Origin: Clostridia bacterium
GTDB taxonomy: Bacteria; Bacillota; Clostridia; Oscillospirales; Acutalibacteraceae
DNA length: 64,000 nt
NCBI GenBank assembly: GCA_017466365.1
Contig: JAFTUG010000011.1
Coordinates: 177,593-241,592 of the forward strand
Reading direction: 5' to 3'
Shown: one piece after another, positions 8,201 through 16,510 of the stretch
Layout of the letters: the number at the start of each line of letters is the position of its first letter
Numbering within the stretch: the stretch's first letter is position 1
The notes under the pieces: generated by a model
Told to the model about the DNA's origin: nothing
Database searches by the model: none
What the model saw: only the letters and a program-made list of their open reading frames with translations
Position numbers and translations under genes: made by a program

Positions 8201-10252
8201 TTATTCGTCGTCTGCGTTAGCCTTTGCTTCTTCGATAACCTTCTGTGCAACGTTTTCGGGAGCTGCTTCATAGTGGTCAAATGCGAATGAGAAATAGCCT
8301 CTGCCGATTGTTACGGAGCGGAGAACTGTTGCAAAATCGCCCATTTCTGCCATGGGAACTTCTGCTACGAGCTCCTGCATCTTGGGGTCATCCTCGCAGG
8401 GTCCCATGCCGAGAACACGGCCTCTTCTCTTTGTGATATCGCCCATGATATCGCCGAGGTTATCGCCGGGCATATAAGCCTTGAGTGAACCGTAGGGTTC
8501 AAGGAGCTTGGGATTTGCCTGGGGCATACCGTTCTTATAAGCAATCTTTGCAGCCATCTTGAATGCCATTTCGTTGGAGTCAACGGGATGTGATGAGCCG
8601 TCGTAAAGAGTAGCTCTCAAACCAACAACGGGATAGCCTGCAAGGGGTCCCTTAAGGATAGCTTCGCGAAGACCCTTTTCAACTGCGGGGAAGAAGTTCT
8701 TGGGAACGGAGCCGCCGACAACTCTCTCTGCAAACTCGAATTCTTCGGAATCGATATGTTCAAATTCAATCCAAACATCACCGAACTGACCGCTGCCGCC
8801 TGACTGCTTCTTATGTCTGCCCTGAACGGCAACCTTCTTGCTGATTGTTTCTCTGTAAGCAACCTTGGGAACTTCAAGGTCAACCTCAACGCCGAACTTT
8901 GTCTTGAGCTTTGTAACAACTGAATCAAGATGCTGTTCGCCGAGACCCGAGATAATCTGCTCTTTTGTTTCGGTGTTGGTGTAGTACTTGATGGTAAGGT
9001 CTTCTTCTGCGAGTCTGTTGAGACCTGCAGCAACCTTATCTTCCTCGCCCTTCTTCTTTGCCTTAACAGCCATGGGAAGGCAGGGTGCGGGGAAGCTTAC
9101 GCCCTTAAGCTTGATATCCGATTTGGGAGCGCACATTGTGTCGCCTGTCTTAAAGCCTGAAAGCTTGGTTACGATGCCGATATCGCCTGCAAGGATTGCG
9201 GAAGCTTCTTCCTGCTTGCCGCCCTTGGGGAATACGATTTTACCCATTCTTTCGGTTTCGCCTGTGCGTTCGTTATATGCGGGAGTATCGGGAGTAATTT
9301 TGCCCGAAATAACCTTGAAATATGACATCTTACCAACGAAGGGGTCGGCAACTGTCTTGAAGCAGATAGCTGCAAGAGGTCCGTTTTCGTCGCATGTAAG
9401 GTCGCCTTCGGATGCAACGGAAGCTGCGTCGGGAGCGGACTGAACGATGCTGTTGTTGATAAGGTCAACGGCTTCAAGCTGATAACCGGAGCAAGCATAA
9501 ACGGGGCAGATATCGCCTGCGAGAATACCTGTCTTAAGACCTCTGTCGATTTCTTCATCGGTGAGGGGCTCGCCGTCAAAGAATTTCATCATCAGATCTT
9601 CGTCTGCAGAAGCAACGGCTTCGATGAAGGCTTCCTTCATTCTGTTTGTTCTCTCATCGTTTTCGGGCATGGGAGCATCCGAACGCTTGCCGTCTTTATA
9701 TGAGAAAGCTTCGTTTCTTGAGAAGTCAACGTAAGAAATAACCTTATCGCCTTCAACATAAGGAACAACAACGGGGCAGATCTTGTTGCCGTATTCTTCC
9801 TGAAGTGAATCGAATGTCTTATAGAAATGAGCATTTTCAGCGTCGCACTTTGTGATTGCGAACATCTTGTTGATGCCTCTTTCTGTTGCTGCCTTATAAG
9901 CCTTTTCTGCGCCAACGTCAAGAGTGGAGCCTGAAGCAAGAACGATGAGAACAGCACCTGCTGCACGCATACCTTCGCTCATGCCGCCCGCAAAGTCGAA
10001 AAGACCCGGAGTGTCTATAATATTAATCTTTGTATTTTTCCATTCAAATGAAGCAACTGCCGAAGCAATTGAACACTTACGTCTTTTTTCTTCTGCGTCA
10101 AAGTCCATAACGGTGTTGCCGTCGGGAACTCTGCCGAGTCTGTCTGTTGCATTGGAAATGTAGAGCATTGCCTCTGCAAGGGTGGTTTTGCCTCGTCCGC
10201 CGTGACCGGCAAGAACGATGTTTCTGATGTCTTTTGCGCTGTAAGATTTCAA
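8201..10252 (-). CDS. Elongation factor G-like GTPase (EF-G paralogue)
   Basis: A 683-aa translational GTPase with the EF-G domain order: G domain (GHGGRGKTT P-loop, DTPG switch II), domain II, then domains III-V ending in a conserved EF-G C-terminus. The base-recognition motif is TKCD instead of the canonical NKxD. The switch I region is also shortened, marking it as the FusA2/EF-G-like paralogue group rather than the main FusA. Such paralogues are of uncertain role (recycling or stress). It starts at TTG with GGAGGAATTTCT before it. It is monocistronic with its own promoter and terminator. The main fusA is not in the window. Confidence 0.88.
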   Translation of the reverse strand: MKSYSAKDIRNIVLAGHGGRGKTTLAEAMLYISNATDRLGRVPDGNTVMDFDAEEKRRKCSIASAVASFEWKNTKINIIDTPGLFDFAGGMSEGMRAAGAVLIVLASGSTLDVGAEKAYKAATERGINKMFAITKCDAENAHFYKTFDSLQEEYGNKICPVVVPYVEGDKVISYVDFSRNEAFSYKDGKRSDAPMPENDERTNRMKEAFIEAVASADEDLMMKFFDGEPLTDEEIDRGLKTGILAGDICPVYACSGYQLEAVDLINNSIVQSAPDAASVASEGDLTCDENGPLAAICFKTVADPFVGKMSYFKVISGKITPDTPAYNERTGETERMGKIVFPKGGKQEEASAILAGDIGIVTKLSGFKTGDTMCAPKSDIKLKGVSFPAPCLPMAVKAKKKGEEDKVAAGLNRLAEEDLTIKYYTNTETKEQIISGLGEQHLDSVVTKLKTKFGVEVDLEVPKVAYRETISKKVAVQGRHKKQSGGSGQFGDVWIEFEHIDSEEFEFAERVVGGSVPKNFFPAVEKGLREAILKGPLAGYPVVGLRATLYDGSSHPVDSNEMAFKMAAKIAYKNGMPQANPKLLEPYGSLKAYMPGDNLGDIMGDITKRRGRVLGMGPCEDDPKMQELVAEVPMAEMGDFATVLRSVTIGRGYFSFAFDHYEAAPENVAQKVIEEAKANADDE

Positions 10253-10351
10253 AGAAATTCCTCCTTAGGGTAGTGAATATAATCCGCAAATTTCCGCAGC
10301 GGATTGAAAAATAAAATTTTCTTTTTTAAAATAAATACCGTATTAAATAGA

Positions 10352-10380
10352 ATTATATCACAAAAGTTTTGCCATTTCAA
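10352..10380 (-). promoter_or_regulatory. Sigma-A promoter of the EF-G-like gene
   Basis: Minus strand: TTGAAA, 17 nt, TATAAT, about 100 nt upstream of the TTG start. The rest of the 10253-10473 gap is AT-rich leader with a GCGGATT/AATCCGC inverted repeat near 10285-10304 and no supported ORF. Confidence 0.75.
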
Positions 10381-10473
10381 TGTTTTTTTTGTTAAAATTT
10401 ACGAAGAAAAAAATATTTGTTTTGTAGTTGTGATTATATACAAAATTTGGCTCGGGTTTTTGTATGAATGCAT

Positions 10474-10508
10474 AAAAAACAGGGGATATCCGTGAAAGAT
10501 ATCCCCTG
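10474..10508 (-). terminator. Intrinsic terminator after ylmH
   Basis: Minus strand: CAGGGGATATC pairs perfectly with GATATCCCCTG around a 7-nt loop, then TTTTTTA. Confidence 0.88.
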
Positions 10509-10515
10509 AAAACCA

Positions 10516-11301
10516 TTAAATAAATCTTATTATTTCAACAATAATTCTGCCTTTTTTTGAAACTCCCGAGCAGTTTTTGATAATAATTCTGCCTTTGCGC
10601 CTGAAAACAATTTTATCGCCGTCCGAGATTTTTTTATCGGATTTTGTGCATTCAAGGTCATTGACAAAAACAAGACCCGACTCAATCGCCGTGCAGGCAT
10701 CGCCTCTTGAAACACGGAAAGCGTTTTTTACTATGCTGTCAAGGCGCATTGACGAAACTGTGAAGCTGTCGGGAGTGCCGACGGCTTTTGTGCCTTTTCT
10801 CGCTTCGCATGACGAAACTATTTTTGCTTTAAGAGTGCCTCTGCCCGCCTTGCCGAGATTTTCAACAATGAACGGCGCGATTTTTTCAAGCACAGCCATT
10901 TTACAGCCGTTTTCGCTGACGATTATATCGCCCGTCATTTCTCTTTTTATGCCAAGACCCATGAGCGCACCAAGATAGTCGCGGTGGGAAAGTGCAGGCG
11001 AAAATTTATCCTTTTCAATCTCTATAATTGAAATCGGGTCGGCTTCGGGGCAATCTTCAAAATATTCAAACAAATCCTGCAAATCCCTTGCTTCAACATA
11101 TTCGGGCAGAAATACCGCGGTTGTTCTTTCCGCATCATCAAATCCGCCGTAGAAAATCATGCGTGCATCAAAGCGTGACGATGCAACAACAGAGCGCTCT
11201 CTCATGTCAAGAAAAACGCTGCTTGTTATCATTGAATTATCACTGCATTGCCTTGCTCTGTCACGGATTTTTGCAAGCAGGAGCTTATCTTCTTCGTTCA
11301 T
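10516..11301 (-). CDS. ylmH: YlmH-family S4-domain RNA-binding protein
   Basis: A 261-aa protein of the YlmH family, ribosome-associated and linked to translation quality control and cell division in Firmicutes. The N-terminal two thirds is the YlmH-specific part (FDDAERTTAVFLPEY, HRDYLGALMGLGIKREMTGDI). Residues about 183-245 are an S4 RNA-binding domain (SMRLDSIVKNAFRVSRGDA, FVNDLE). In Bacillus, ylmH lies in the division cluster; here it is instead four bases downstream of a hemolysin-III gene, with its ribosome-binding site inside that gene's end. Confidence 0.9.
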   Translation of the reverse strand: MNEEDKLLLAKIRDRARQCSDNSMITSSVFLDMRERSVVASSRFDARMIFYGGFDDAERTTAVFLPEYVEARDLQDLFEYFEDCPEADPISIIEIEKDKFSPALSHRDYLGALMGLGIKREMTGDIIVSENGCKMAVLEKIAPFIVENLGKAGRGTLKAKIVSSCEARKGTKAVGTPDSFTVSSMRLDSIVKNAFRVSRGDACTAIESGLVFVNDLECTKSDKKISDGDKIVFRRKGRIIIKNCSGVSKKGRIIVEIIRFI

Positions 11302-11305
11302 AAAT

Positions 11306-11962
11306 TCACCTTATGATAAAAGTATAAATTGCATAGAAATGTATGGCACTCCCAAGCAAAACAAACAGATGAAACACCACATGGAGTTTTTCACGCTTTA
11401 TTCCGAAATAACAGAAAACCGCGCCGATTACATATGATATACAGCCTGCAGCGATAAGCTCAAACGAGCCTTTTTCCATTTCGCCCATAACGGGAACCGC
11501 ACTCAAAAGCATTGCCGCACAGCAGATTATGTAAACCGCCATGGTAACGGATTTCAGTTTTTCAAAGAAAAAAATCTTTGAAATAAGCCCGAACAATGCG
11601 CAAAACCATGCGGCGCAAAGCACGGCGATACCGTGAAAAGCACTTATATCATAGAGCGCAACAAGGGCACAGGGGGTGGTTGTGCCTGCAATGAGAAGCG
11701 GAATTGCGGAATGGTCAAGCAGCCTTGCGATTCTCTTTGCTTCACCGTTTTTCAGCCCGTGATACACGGCAGAAGCTGTATAAACCGCAAGCAATGATAT
11801 GCCGTAAATAACAGCGGAAACAATGCATCTTGCACCGCTTGCGGAAATGAGCATGGCAATAACCGCCGCAGCAGATAAAACAGCACCGATTGCATGGGTT
11901 ATGCAGTTGCCCCTGTCAACACTTTTTGAATATTCAATCAGTTTTACGTCTTTTGAAACCAT
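11306..11962 (-). CDS. Hemolysin-III/PAQR family membrane protein
   Basis: A 218-aa, seven-helix membrane protein of the YqfA/hly-III (PAQR) family. Family markers are present: NCITHAIGA at the first helix, SAVYHGL after helix 2, DHSAIPLLIAGTTTP at helix 3 and HVVFHLFVLLGSAIHF near the C-terminus, whose His and Asp residues form the predicted metal site. PAQR proteins are thought to be membrane hydrolases or homeostasis sensors; the haemolysin label is historical. It is the first gene of a two-gene operon with ylmH. Confidence 0.9.
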   Translation of the reverse strand: MVSKDVKLIEYSKSVDRGNCITHAIGAVLSAAAVIAMLISASGARCIVSAVIYGISLLAVYTASAVYHGLKNGEAKRIARLLDHSAIPLLIAGTTTPCALVALYDISAFHGIAVLCAAWFCALFGLISKIFFFEKLKSVTMAVYIICCAAMLLSAVPVMGEMEKGSFELIAAGCISYVIGAVFCYFGIKREKLHVVFHLFVLLGSAIHFYAIYTFIIR

Positions 11963-12000
11963 AAAAATCCTTTCTTGTTATATTGCTCCGCAAAAATCCG

Positions 12001-12112
12001 CCTCCCCTATATGGGAGGCTAATGAAACGGTCGGCTTTCTGCATAACAGTAACCTTCTGTTTGGGCTTCCTCTGACGAGAAAGCTGTCCGTAGGACTGAA
12101 GGAGAGATAACT
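12001..12112. repeat. Dispersed repeat, family B (degenerate copy)
   Basis: CCTCCCCTATATGGGAGG is a short palindrome. After it, TTCCTCTGACGAGAAAGCTG and GTAGGACTGAAGGAGAG match, in the opposite sense, the right arm of the repeat at 28475-28630. This is a decayed copy of the same family. No ORF is supported here. Confidence 0.6.
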
Positions 12113-12162
12113 TAAATTATTATATCACAATATTTTCATTCTCTCAACTGTTGTTTTGTGGC

Positions 12163-12198
12163 AAACAAAAATCACCGCAGAAATCAATCTGCGGTGAT
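12163..12198 (-). terminator. Intrinsic terminator of pnp
   Basis: Minus strand: ATCACCGCAGA pairs with TCTGCGGTGAT around a 6-nt loop, followed by TTTTGTTTG. Confidence 0.85.
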
Positions 12199-12207
12199 AC
12201 TTTTTTA

Positions 12208-14409
12208 TTACTGGTCGTTGTTTCTTCTGGGAGCTCTGCCGCCTCTGTCGCCCTTGAATTCTCTTCTGGGCTTTCTGGGAGCATCTGAAACGGTGTTTTC
12301 GGGAACAAGTCCTTCAACCTCGATAAGAGCTTCTCTGCGTGAGAAGTTGAGTCTGCCCTGGTCATCCTTGGGAAGAACCTTAACGATAACTTCATCGCCA
12401 ACGTTAACAGCATCTTCAACCTTTTCTGTTCTCTTAACATCGAGCTGGCTGATGTGAACCATGCCTTCCTTGCCGGGAGCGATTTCAACGAATGCGCCGA
12501 AGCTCATAAGACGGGTTACGATGCCCTTGTAAATTGCGCCGACCTCGGGGTCGTTTGCAATTGTTTCAACGATTGAGATTGCTCTTCTTGCATCGTCGAT
12601 ATCTGTTGATGAAACGAAGATGTTACCGTCTTCCTGAACGTCAATCTTGCAGTTGCATTCTGCGCAGATCTTCTGAATAACCTTGCCCTGCTTACCGATA
12701 ACGTCGCCGATTTTGTCGGGGTCAATCTTTGTTGTAAGCATCTTGGGAGCCCACTTTGAAAGCTCTGCTCTGGGTTCGGGGATAACGGGAAGCATGATTT
12801 CGTCGAGGATATAGCATCTTGCCTTGTAGGTCTTGTCAAGAGCTTCTCTGATGATAGCGGGGGTAAGACCGTGAACCTTGAGGTCCATCTGAATTGATGT
12901 GATACCCTTCTTTGTACCTGCAACCTTGAAGTCCATATCGCCGAAGAAGTCTTCAAGACCTTGAATATCAACCATTGTCATAAAGCGGTCGCCTTCAGTG
13001 ATAAGACCGCAGGAGATACCTGCAACGGGTGCCTTAATGGGAACGCCTGCTGCCATAAGTGAAAGTGTTGAACCGCAAACTGAGCCCTGTGAGGTTGAGC
13101 CGTTTGATGAAAGAACTTCAGAAACAACACGGATTGTGTAGGGGAATTCTTCAACCGAAGGAAGAACGGGAACGAGTGAACGCTCTGCGAGTGCACCGTG
13201 ACCGATTTCTCTTCTGCCGGGGCCTCTTGAGGGCTTTGTTTCGCCGACAGAGTATGAGGGGAAGTTGTAGTGATGCATATATCTCTTTGATTCTTCCTCA
13301 TCAAGGCCGTCAAGAAGCTGTGCATCGCTCATGGGTCCGAGGGTTGTTATTGAAAGAACCTGAGTCTGTCCTCTTGTGAACATACCTGAACCGTGAACTC
13401 TGTCAAGAAGGTCAACCTGAGCATTGAGGGGACGGATTTCGTCAATTCCTCTGCCGTCAACACGCTTGCCGTCATCAAGAAGCCAGCGGCGAACAACATA
13501 CTTCTGTACTTTGTAGAGGCATTCTTCAATCTTTACCTCCATTTCGGGGTAAATCTCGTCGAACTTCTCGTGAACCTTGTCATAAACGGGCTTGAGTCTT
13601 TCGTCACGGATTCTCTTATCGTCTGTATCAAGAGCAAAACGGATATCTTCAATTGCGAAATCCTTGATTGCTTCGTACATTTCGGGATCGGGATCGTTTG
13701 AGGGGAAGTCAACCTTCTCCTTGCCGCATTCAGCCTTGATCCGGTTGATAAATTCAACGATTCTCTGGTTTTCCTTGTGTGCAAACATGATACCGTCATA
13801 CATATCATCGTTGGAAACTTCGTTTGCACCTGCTTCAATCATTGCAACAAGGTCGCTTGTTGAAGCAACGGTAACGTACATATCGCTCTTTGCTCTTTCT
13901 TCAAGAGTGGGGTTGATAACGTATTTGCCGTCAACAAGACCTACAACAACGCCTGAAATGGGGCCGTCCCAGGGGATTTCTGAAATTGAAATAGCAATTG
14001 AAACGCCGAGCATTGCAGCGATTTCGGGCTGGCAGTCGGGGTCAACCGACATAACTGTTGCAACAACGCCTACATCATTTCTCATATCCTTGGGGAAAAG
14101 AGGTCTGATGGGTCTGTCGATAACACGGGAAGCAAGGGTTGCCTTTTCGCTTGCCTTGCCTTCACGGCGCTGGAATGAACCGGGAATTCTGCCTACTGAA
14201 TAGAGCTTCTCTTCATAGTCAACCGAAAGGGGGAAGAAGTCAACACCCTCTCTGGGCTTTGCAGCCATGGTAGCTGTGCAAAGAACGTTGGTTTCGCCAT
14301 AGCGAACAAGGCATGAGCCGCCTGCAAGCTGTGCCATTTTGCCTACTTCAACAACAAAAGGTCTGCCTGCGATTTCTGTTTCGTACTTTTTAAAAGCTTC
14401 AAAAAACAT
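12208..14409 (-). CDS. pnp: Polyribonucleotide nucleotidyltransferase (PNPase)
   Basis: A 733-aa phosphorolytic 3'-5' exoribonuclease, core of RNA turnover. Two RNase PH domains flank an alpha-helical domain; LMAAGVPIKAPVAGI and SNGSTSQGSVCGSTL mark the catalytic second RNase PH repeat. A KH domain (IGDVIGKQGKVIQKI) follows near residue 570, then an S1 domain from about 630 (GAIYKGIVTRLMSFGAFVEI). A basic, Arg/Gly-rich tail ends the protein. It lies downstream of rpsO, the order found in very many bacteria, with an unusual hairpin leader between. Confidence 0.96.
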   Translation of the reverse strand: MFFEAFKKYETEIAGRPFVVEVGKMAQLAGGSCLVRYGETNVLCTATMAAKPREGVDFFPLSVDYEEKLYSVGRIPGSFQRREGKASEKATLASRVIDRPIRPLFPKDMRNDVGVVATVMSVDPDCQPEIAAMLGVSIAISISEIPWDGPISGVVVGLVDGKYVINPTLEERAKSDMYVTVASTSDLVAMIEAGANEVSNDDMYDGIMFAHKENQRIVEFINRIKAECGKEKVDFPSNDPDPEMYEAIKDFAIEDIRFALDTDDKRIRDERLKPVYDKVHEKFDEIYPEMEVKIEECLYKVQKYVVRRWLLDDGKRVDGRGIDEIRPLNAQVDLLDRVHGSGMFTRGQTQVLSITTLGPMSDAQLLDGLDEEESKRYMHHYNFPSYSVGETKPSRGPGRREIGHGALAERSLVPVLPSVEEFPYTIRVVSEVLSSNGSTSQGSVCGSTLSLMAAGVPIKAPVAGISCGLITEGDRFMTMVDIQGLEDFFGDMDFKVAGTKKGITSIQMDLKVHGLTPAIIREALDKTYKARCYILDEIMLPVIPEPRAELSKWAPKMLTTKIDPDKIGDVIGKQGKVIQKICAECNCKIDVQEDGNIFVSSTDIDDARRAISIVETIANDPEVGAIYKGIVTRLMSFGAFVEIAPGKEGMVHISQLDVKRTEKVEDAVNVGDEVIVKVLPKDDQGRLNFSRREALIEVEGLVPENTVSDAPRKPRREFKGDRGGRAPRRNNDQ

Positions 14410-14441
14410 TTTCTTTTTACCTCTCTGTTAATATATTTCCA

Positions 14442-14529
14442 CAGGCGGCGGGGTCGGGTTTAGCAATAAATCCAAAACTCACAAAATGAATTCTCGATTT
14501 ACCGCTAAAACCTTGTAAAGTGCCGCCTG
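14442..14529 (-). promoter_or_regulatory. Long hairpin leader of pnp
   Basis: Nested complementary segments span 88 nt just upstream of pnp. CAGGCGGC (14442) pairs with GCCGCCTG (14522), GGTTTAGC (14457) with GCTAAAACC (14504, one bulge), and TAAAT (14467) with ATTTA (14497). The result is one long interrupted hairpin in the mRNA leader. In Escherichia coli the pnp leader hairpin is the target of PNPase autoregulation after RNase III cleavage. The analogy is inference. Confidence 0.55.
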
Positions 14530-14591
14530 AAAGATGCGCTTTAAAGCTGTAGCAAGTTAGCGTTTTAATAGGTTAATCTACTATAAAAACG

Positions 14592-14627
14592 CAACAAAGC
14601 AGGCAAGAATGATATGTTCCTGCCCGC
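14592..14627 (-). terminator. Terminator-like hairpin after rpsO
   Basis: Minus strand: GCGGGCAGGAA pairs with TTCTTGCCTGC (one C-T mismatch), followed by TTTGTTGCG. The weak T-tract suggests partial read-through into pnp. Confidence 0.65.
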
Positions 14628-14639
14628 TTTATAGACAAA

Positions 14640-14903
14640 TTATTTACGGATACCGAGTCTTGCAATGATTGAACGGTAACGTTCAATGTCAACCTTCTGA
14701 AGGTAAGCAAGAAGGTTTCTTCTGTGACCAACCATCATAAGAAGTCCTCTTCTTGAGTGGTGGTCCTTCTTGTGAACCTTAAGGTGCTCTGTAAGGTCGT
14801 TGATTCTCTTTGTAAGAACAGCGATCTGAACTTCGGGTGAACCTGTGTCGCCCTCGTGAAGAGCATATTCCTGCATGATTGCGGTCTTTTCTGCCTGTGT
14901 CAT
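14640..14903 (-). CDS. rpsO: 30S ribosomal protein S15
   Basis: An 87-aa ribosomal protein of standard length. [32 protein letters not shown] and RRNLLAYL are the universally conserved contacts to the 16S rRNA three-way junction. AGGTGA precedes the ATG. It has its own strong promoter and a structured leader, and is followed by pnp. Confidence 0.97.
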   Translation of the reverse strand: MTQAEKTAIMQEYALHEGDTGSPEVQIAVLTKRINDLTEHLKVHKKDHHSRRGLLMMVGHRRNLLAYLQKVDIERYRSIIARLGIRK

Positions 14904-14944
14904 TTTCTTTCACCTCATTTAAATATTTGCCTTCGCCCCCAGAA

Positions 14945-14995
14945 TGCGGCAGGTGATTACCTCGTTGAGGTTTACTCCGCAACCCGAGCGACGGG
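14945..14995 (-). promoter_or_regulatory. Structured 5' leader of rpsO
   Basis: The leader folds into a tight hairpin CCCG-tcgct-CGGG (14983-14995). Next comes a domain closed by TGCGG/CCGCA (14945-14981) that contains ACCTC-aac-GAGGT. An alternative AGGT-aatc-ACCT pairing competes with that hairpin. S15 represses its own synthesis through leader RNAs of different shapes in different bacteria, so this is a candidate autoregulatory leader. Binding is inferred. Confidence 0.5.
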
Positions 14996-15008
14996 CATAG
15001 CAAAAGGG

Positions 15009-15037
15009 ATTATATCACAACAAAAGCAAATTGTAAA
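15009..15037 (-). promoter_or_regulatory. Sigma-A promoter of rpsO
   Basis: Minus strand: TTTACA, 17 nt, TATAAT; transcription would start near 15002, leaving a leader of about 100 nt. Confidence 0.8.
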
Positions 15038-15054
15038 CCCCTTTTTTAATTTTT

Positions 15055-16206
15055 TTAAAGTATTATCGAAACAAACTGTGCTGCAAATCCGAACACTACC
15101 CAGAAGAATATTACATAAGGAGCGATAAGAGGAAGCAGTGTGATAAGATTAAATACGGTCATTGCTCCGCCGATAACCTTGATTGCCATGGTGCTTTCTG
15201 CCTCGGAAATGTTCTGCCAGCAAAAATGAACGTCCTTTCCTTCAACATAAAGCTGGTCAAGACCGATTTTATCCTTTGACTGACTCATTGTGAATCCGCA
15301 TTCTTTAAGACCTTCAACAACGATTTTGGTCATTTCCTCATCCTTGAAGGTGATTCTGCCGGTAAGACGAAGCTCGTCAGCGGGCTCTTCCTGCCTTAAA
15401 TGACCGTTTTTGAAGCCTGTACACCACCAGTATTTATCGTATTTTCTCGTGAATTCACGGGTCCATGTGCCGTCGGTCTCTTCGTGCCAGAGGGTCATTT
15501 CCATATCAAGCCAATCTTCCTCTGCAGGGCAGTTGAAGAAGGTCCATTCGGGCACACCTTCTTCGGAATGAGGTCTGTTATAGATACCGATTTCGCCGCC
15601 GTAGAAAATAAGGCCGTACTGACCCTTCCACATCTGAAGCATCCAGTCCTTATCTTCATATGTGAAGAAAACACGCACATAGTCATATTCAAGAAGAATA
15701 TAAGGAGAAACAACATCGTAAATTTTTCCGAAGCCGAAGTTATACTGCCAGGCTTCCTTGTCGTTTGTATAATAGTAATCGTCCTCGTAGCTGTACTGAT
15801 AGCTGAGAACCTGCTGGTCTACAAGAAAATCTCTCAAGAAGTTTTTGGATGCCGTAACGGTAACGTCATATTCGCCTCTTAAGGTTTTACCGTCAACAAC
15901 AACCGATGCAATGATGGTTGCTTCGCCCTGATTAACGCCGCGTACAACGCCCTTTTCGTTAACCTTTGCAATCGATTCATTCGAGGATGCCCAGGTTATT
16001 GAAGGCTGCTTGTCAACGCCCGAAACCTTTGCCGTAATCTGAAGCTCGCCGTACTGTGCAACAAATACGCTGTCTGCCGAAAGAATAAGTACGGGGGTTG
16101 ATGCTTCGCTGTCATCTGCTGCGAATGCTGTTACGTTAACGATATTTGAGAACGCAAAAACAAGAACAAAAAATACTGCCGTAAGTTTAACTGCAATCTT
16201 TTTCAT
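15055..16206 (-). CDS. Secreted Ig-like (Big_2) protein with DUF4474-like domain
   Basis: A 383-aa exported protein. Residues 1-29 are a signal peptide (basic MKK, hydrophobic core, ends AFA). Residues about 38-118 are a bacterial Ig-like Big_2 domain (ITWASSNESIAKVNEKGVV, GEATIIASV). Residues about 135-300 resemble DUF4474 (EAWQYNFGFGKIYD, DWMLQMWKGQYGLIFYGGEI), rich in Trp and Tyr. The last 40 residues are very hydrophobic, anchoring it in the membrane. It is probably a cell-surface protein. It is monocistronic with a clear promoter. I know of no function for DUF4474. Confidence 0.75.
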   Translation of the reverse strand: MKKIAVKLTAVFFVLVFAFSNIVNVTAFAADDSEASTPVLILSADSVFVAQYGELQITAKVSGVDKQPSITWASSNESIAKVNEKGVVRGVNQGEATIIASVVVDGKTLRGEYDVTVTASKNFLRDFLVDQQVLSYQYSYEDDYYYTNDKEAWQYNFGFGKIYDVVSPYILLEYDYVRVFFTYEDKDWMLQMWKGQYGLIFYGGEIGIYNRPHSEEGVPEWTFFNCPAEEDWLDMEMTLWHEETDGTWTREFTRKYDKYWWCTGFKNGHLRQEEPADELRLTGRITFKDEEMTKIVVEGLKECGFTMSQSKDKIGLDQLYVEGKDVHFCWQNISEAESTMAIKVIGGAMTVFNLITLLPLIAPYVIFFWVVFGFAAQFVSIIL

Positions 16207-16234
16207 TTTTTACCTCCAAAAAAATATTCGTATT

Positions 16235-16263
16235 ATTATATCAAATAGTATAGTAAAAATCAA
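16235..16263 (-). promoter_or_regulatory. Sigma-A promoter of the Big_2/DUF4474 gene
   Basis: Minus strand: TTGATT, 17 nt, TATAAT. TTTTTTTGGAGG precedes the start codon. The remaining intergenic stretch 16264-16451 holds a hairpin GGGCGGGATAA-ttc-TTATCCTGCCC near 16376-16400 and a short CAGCCGACGGCTG palindrome, but no ORF. Confidence 0.75.
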
Positions 16264-16451
16264 GGGAAATTATTCCGCACTAACATTACAGCAACAAAAA
16301 GCAAGCCAAATCTTTAAATAAGAGATATGTCTGTCTGCATATAACTTGCGGTGCAGACCCGTAAATACGGCGCAGGGCGGGATAATTCTTATCCTGCCCA
16401 ATCAGCCGACGGCTGATGAATAAATCGCCGCCTGTAATCTGAATTAACACC

Positions 16452-16480
16452 TTGCCTGACCGTATGTTTTATGATATAAT
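16452..16480 (+). promoter_or_regulatory. Sigma-A promoter of the rRNA methyltransferase gene
   Basis: TTGCCT, 17 nt, TATAAT, about 30 bp before the GTG start. Confidence 0.75.
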
Positions 16481-16510
16481 ATTCACTAATATATTTTTCG
16501 GAGGAGTCCC

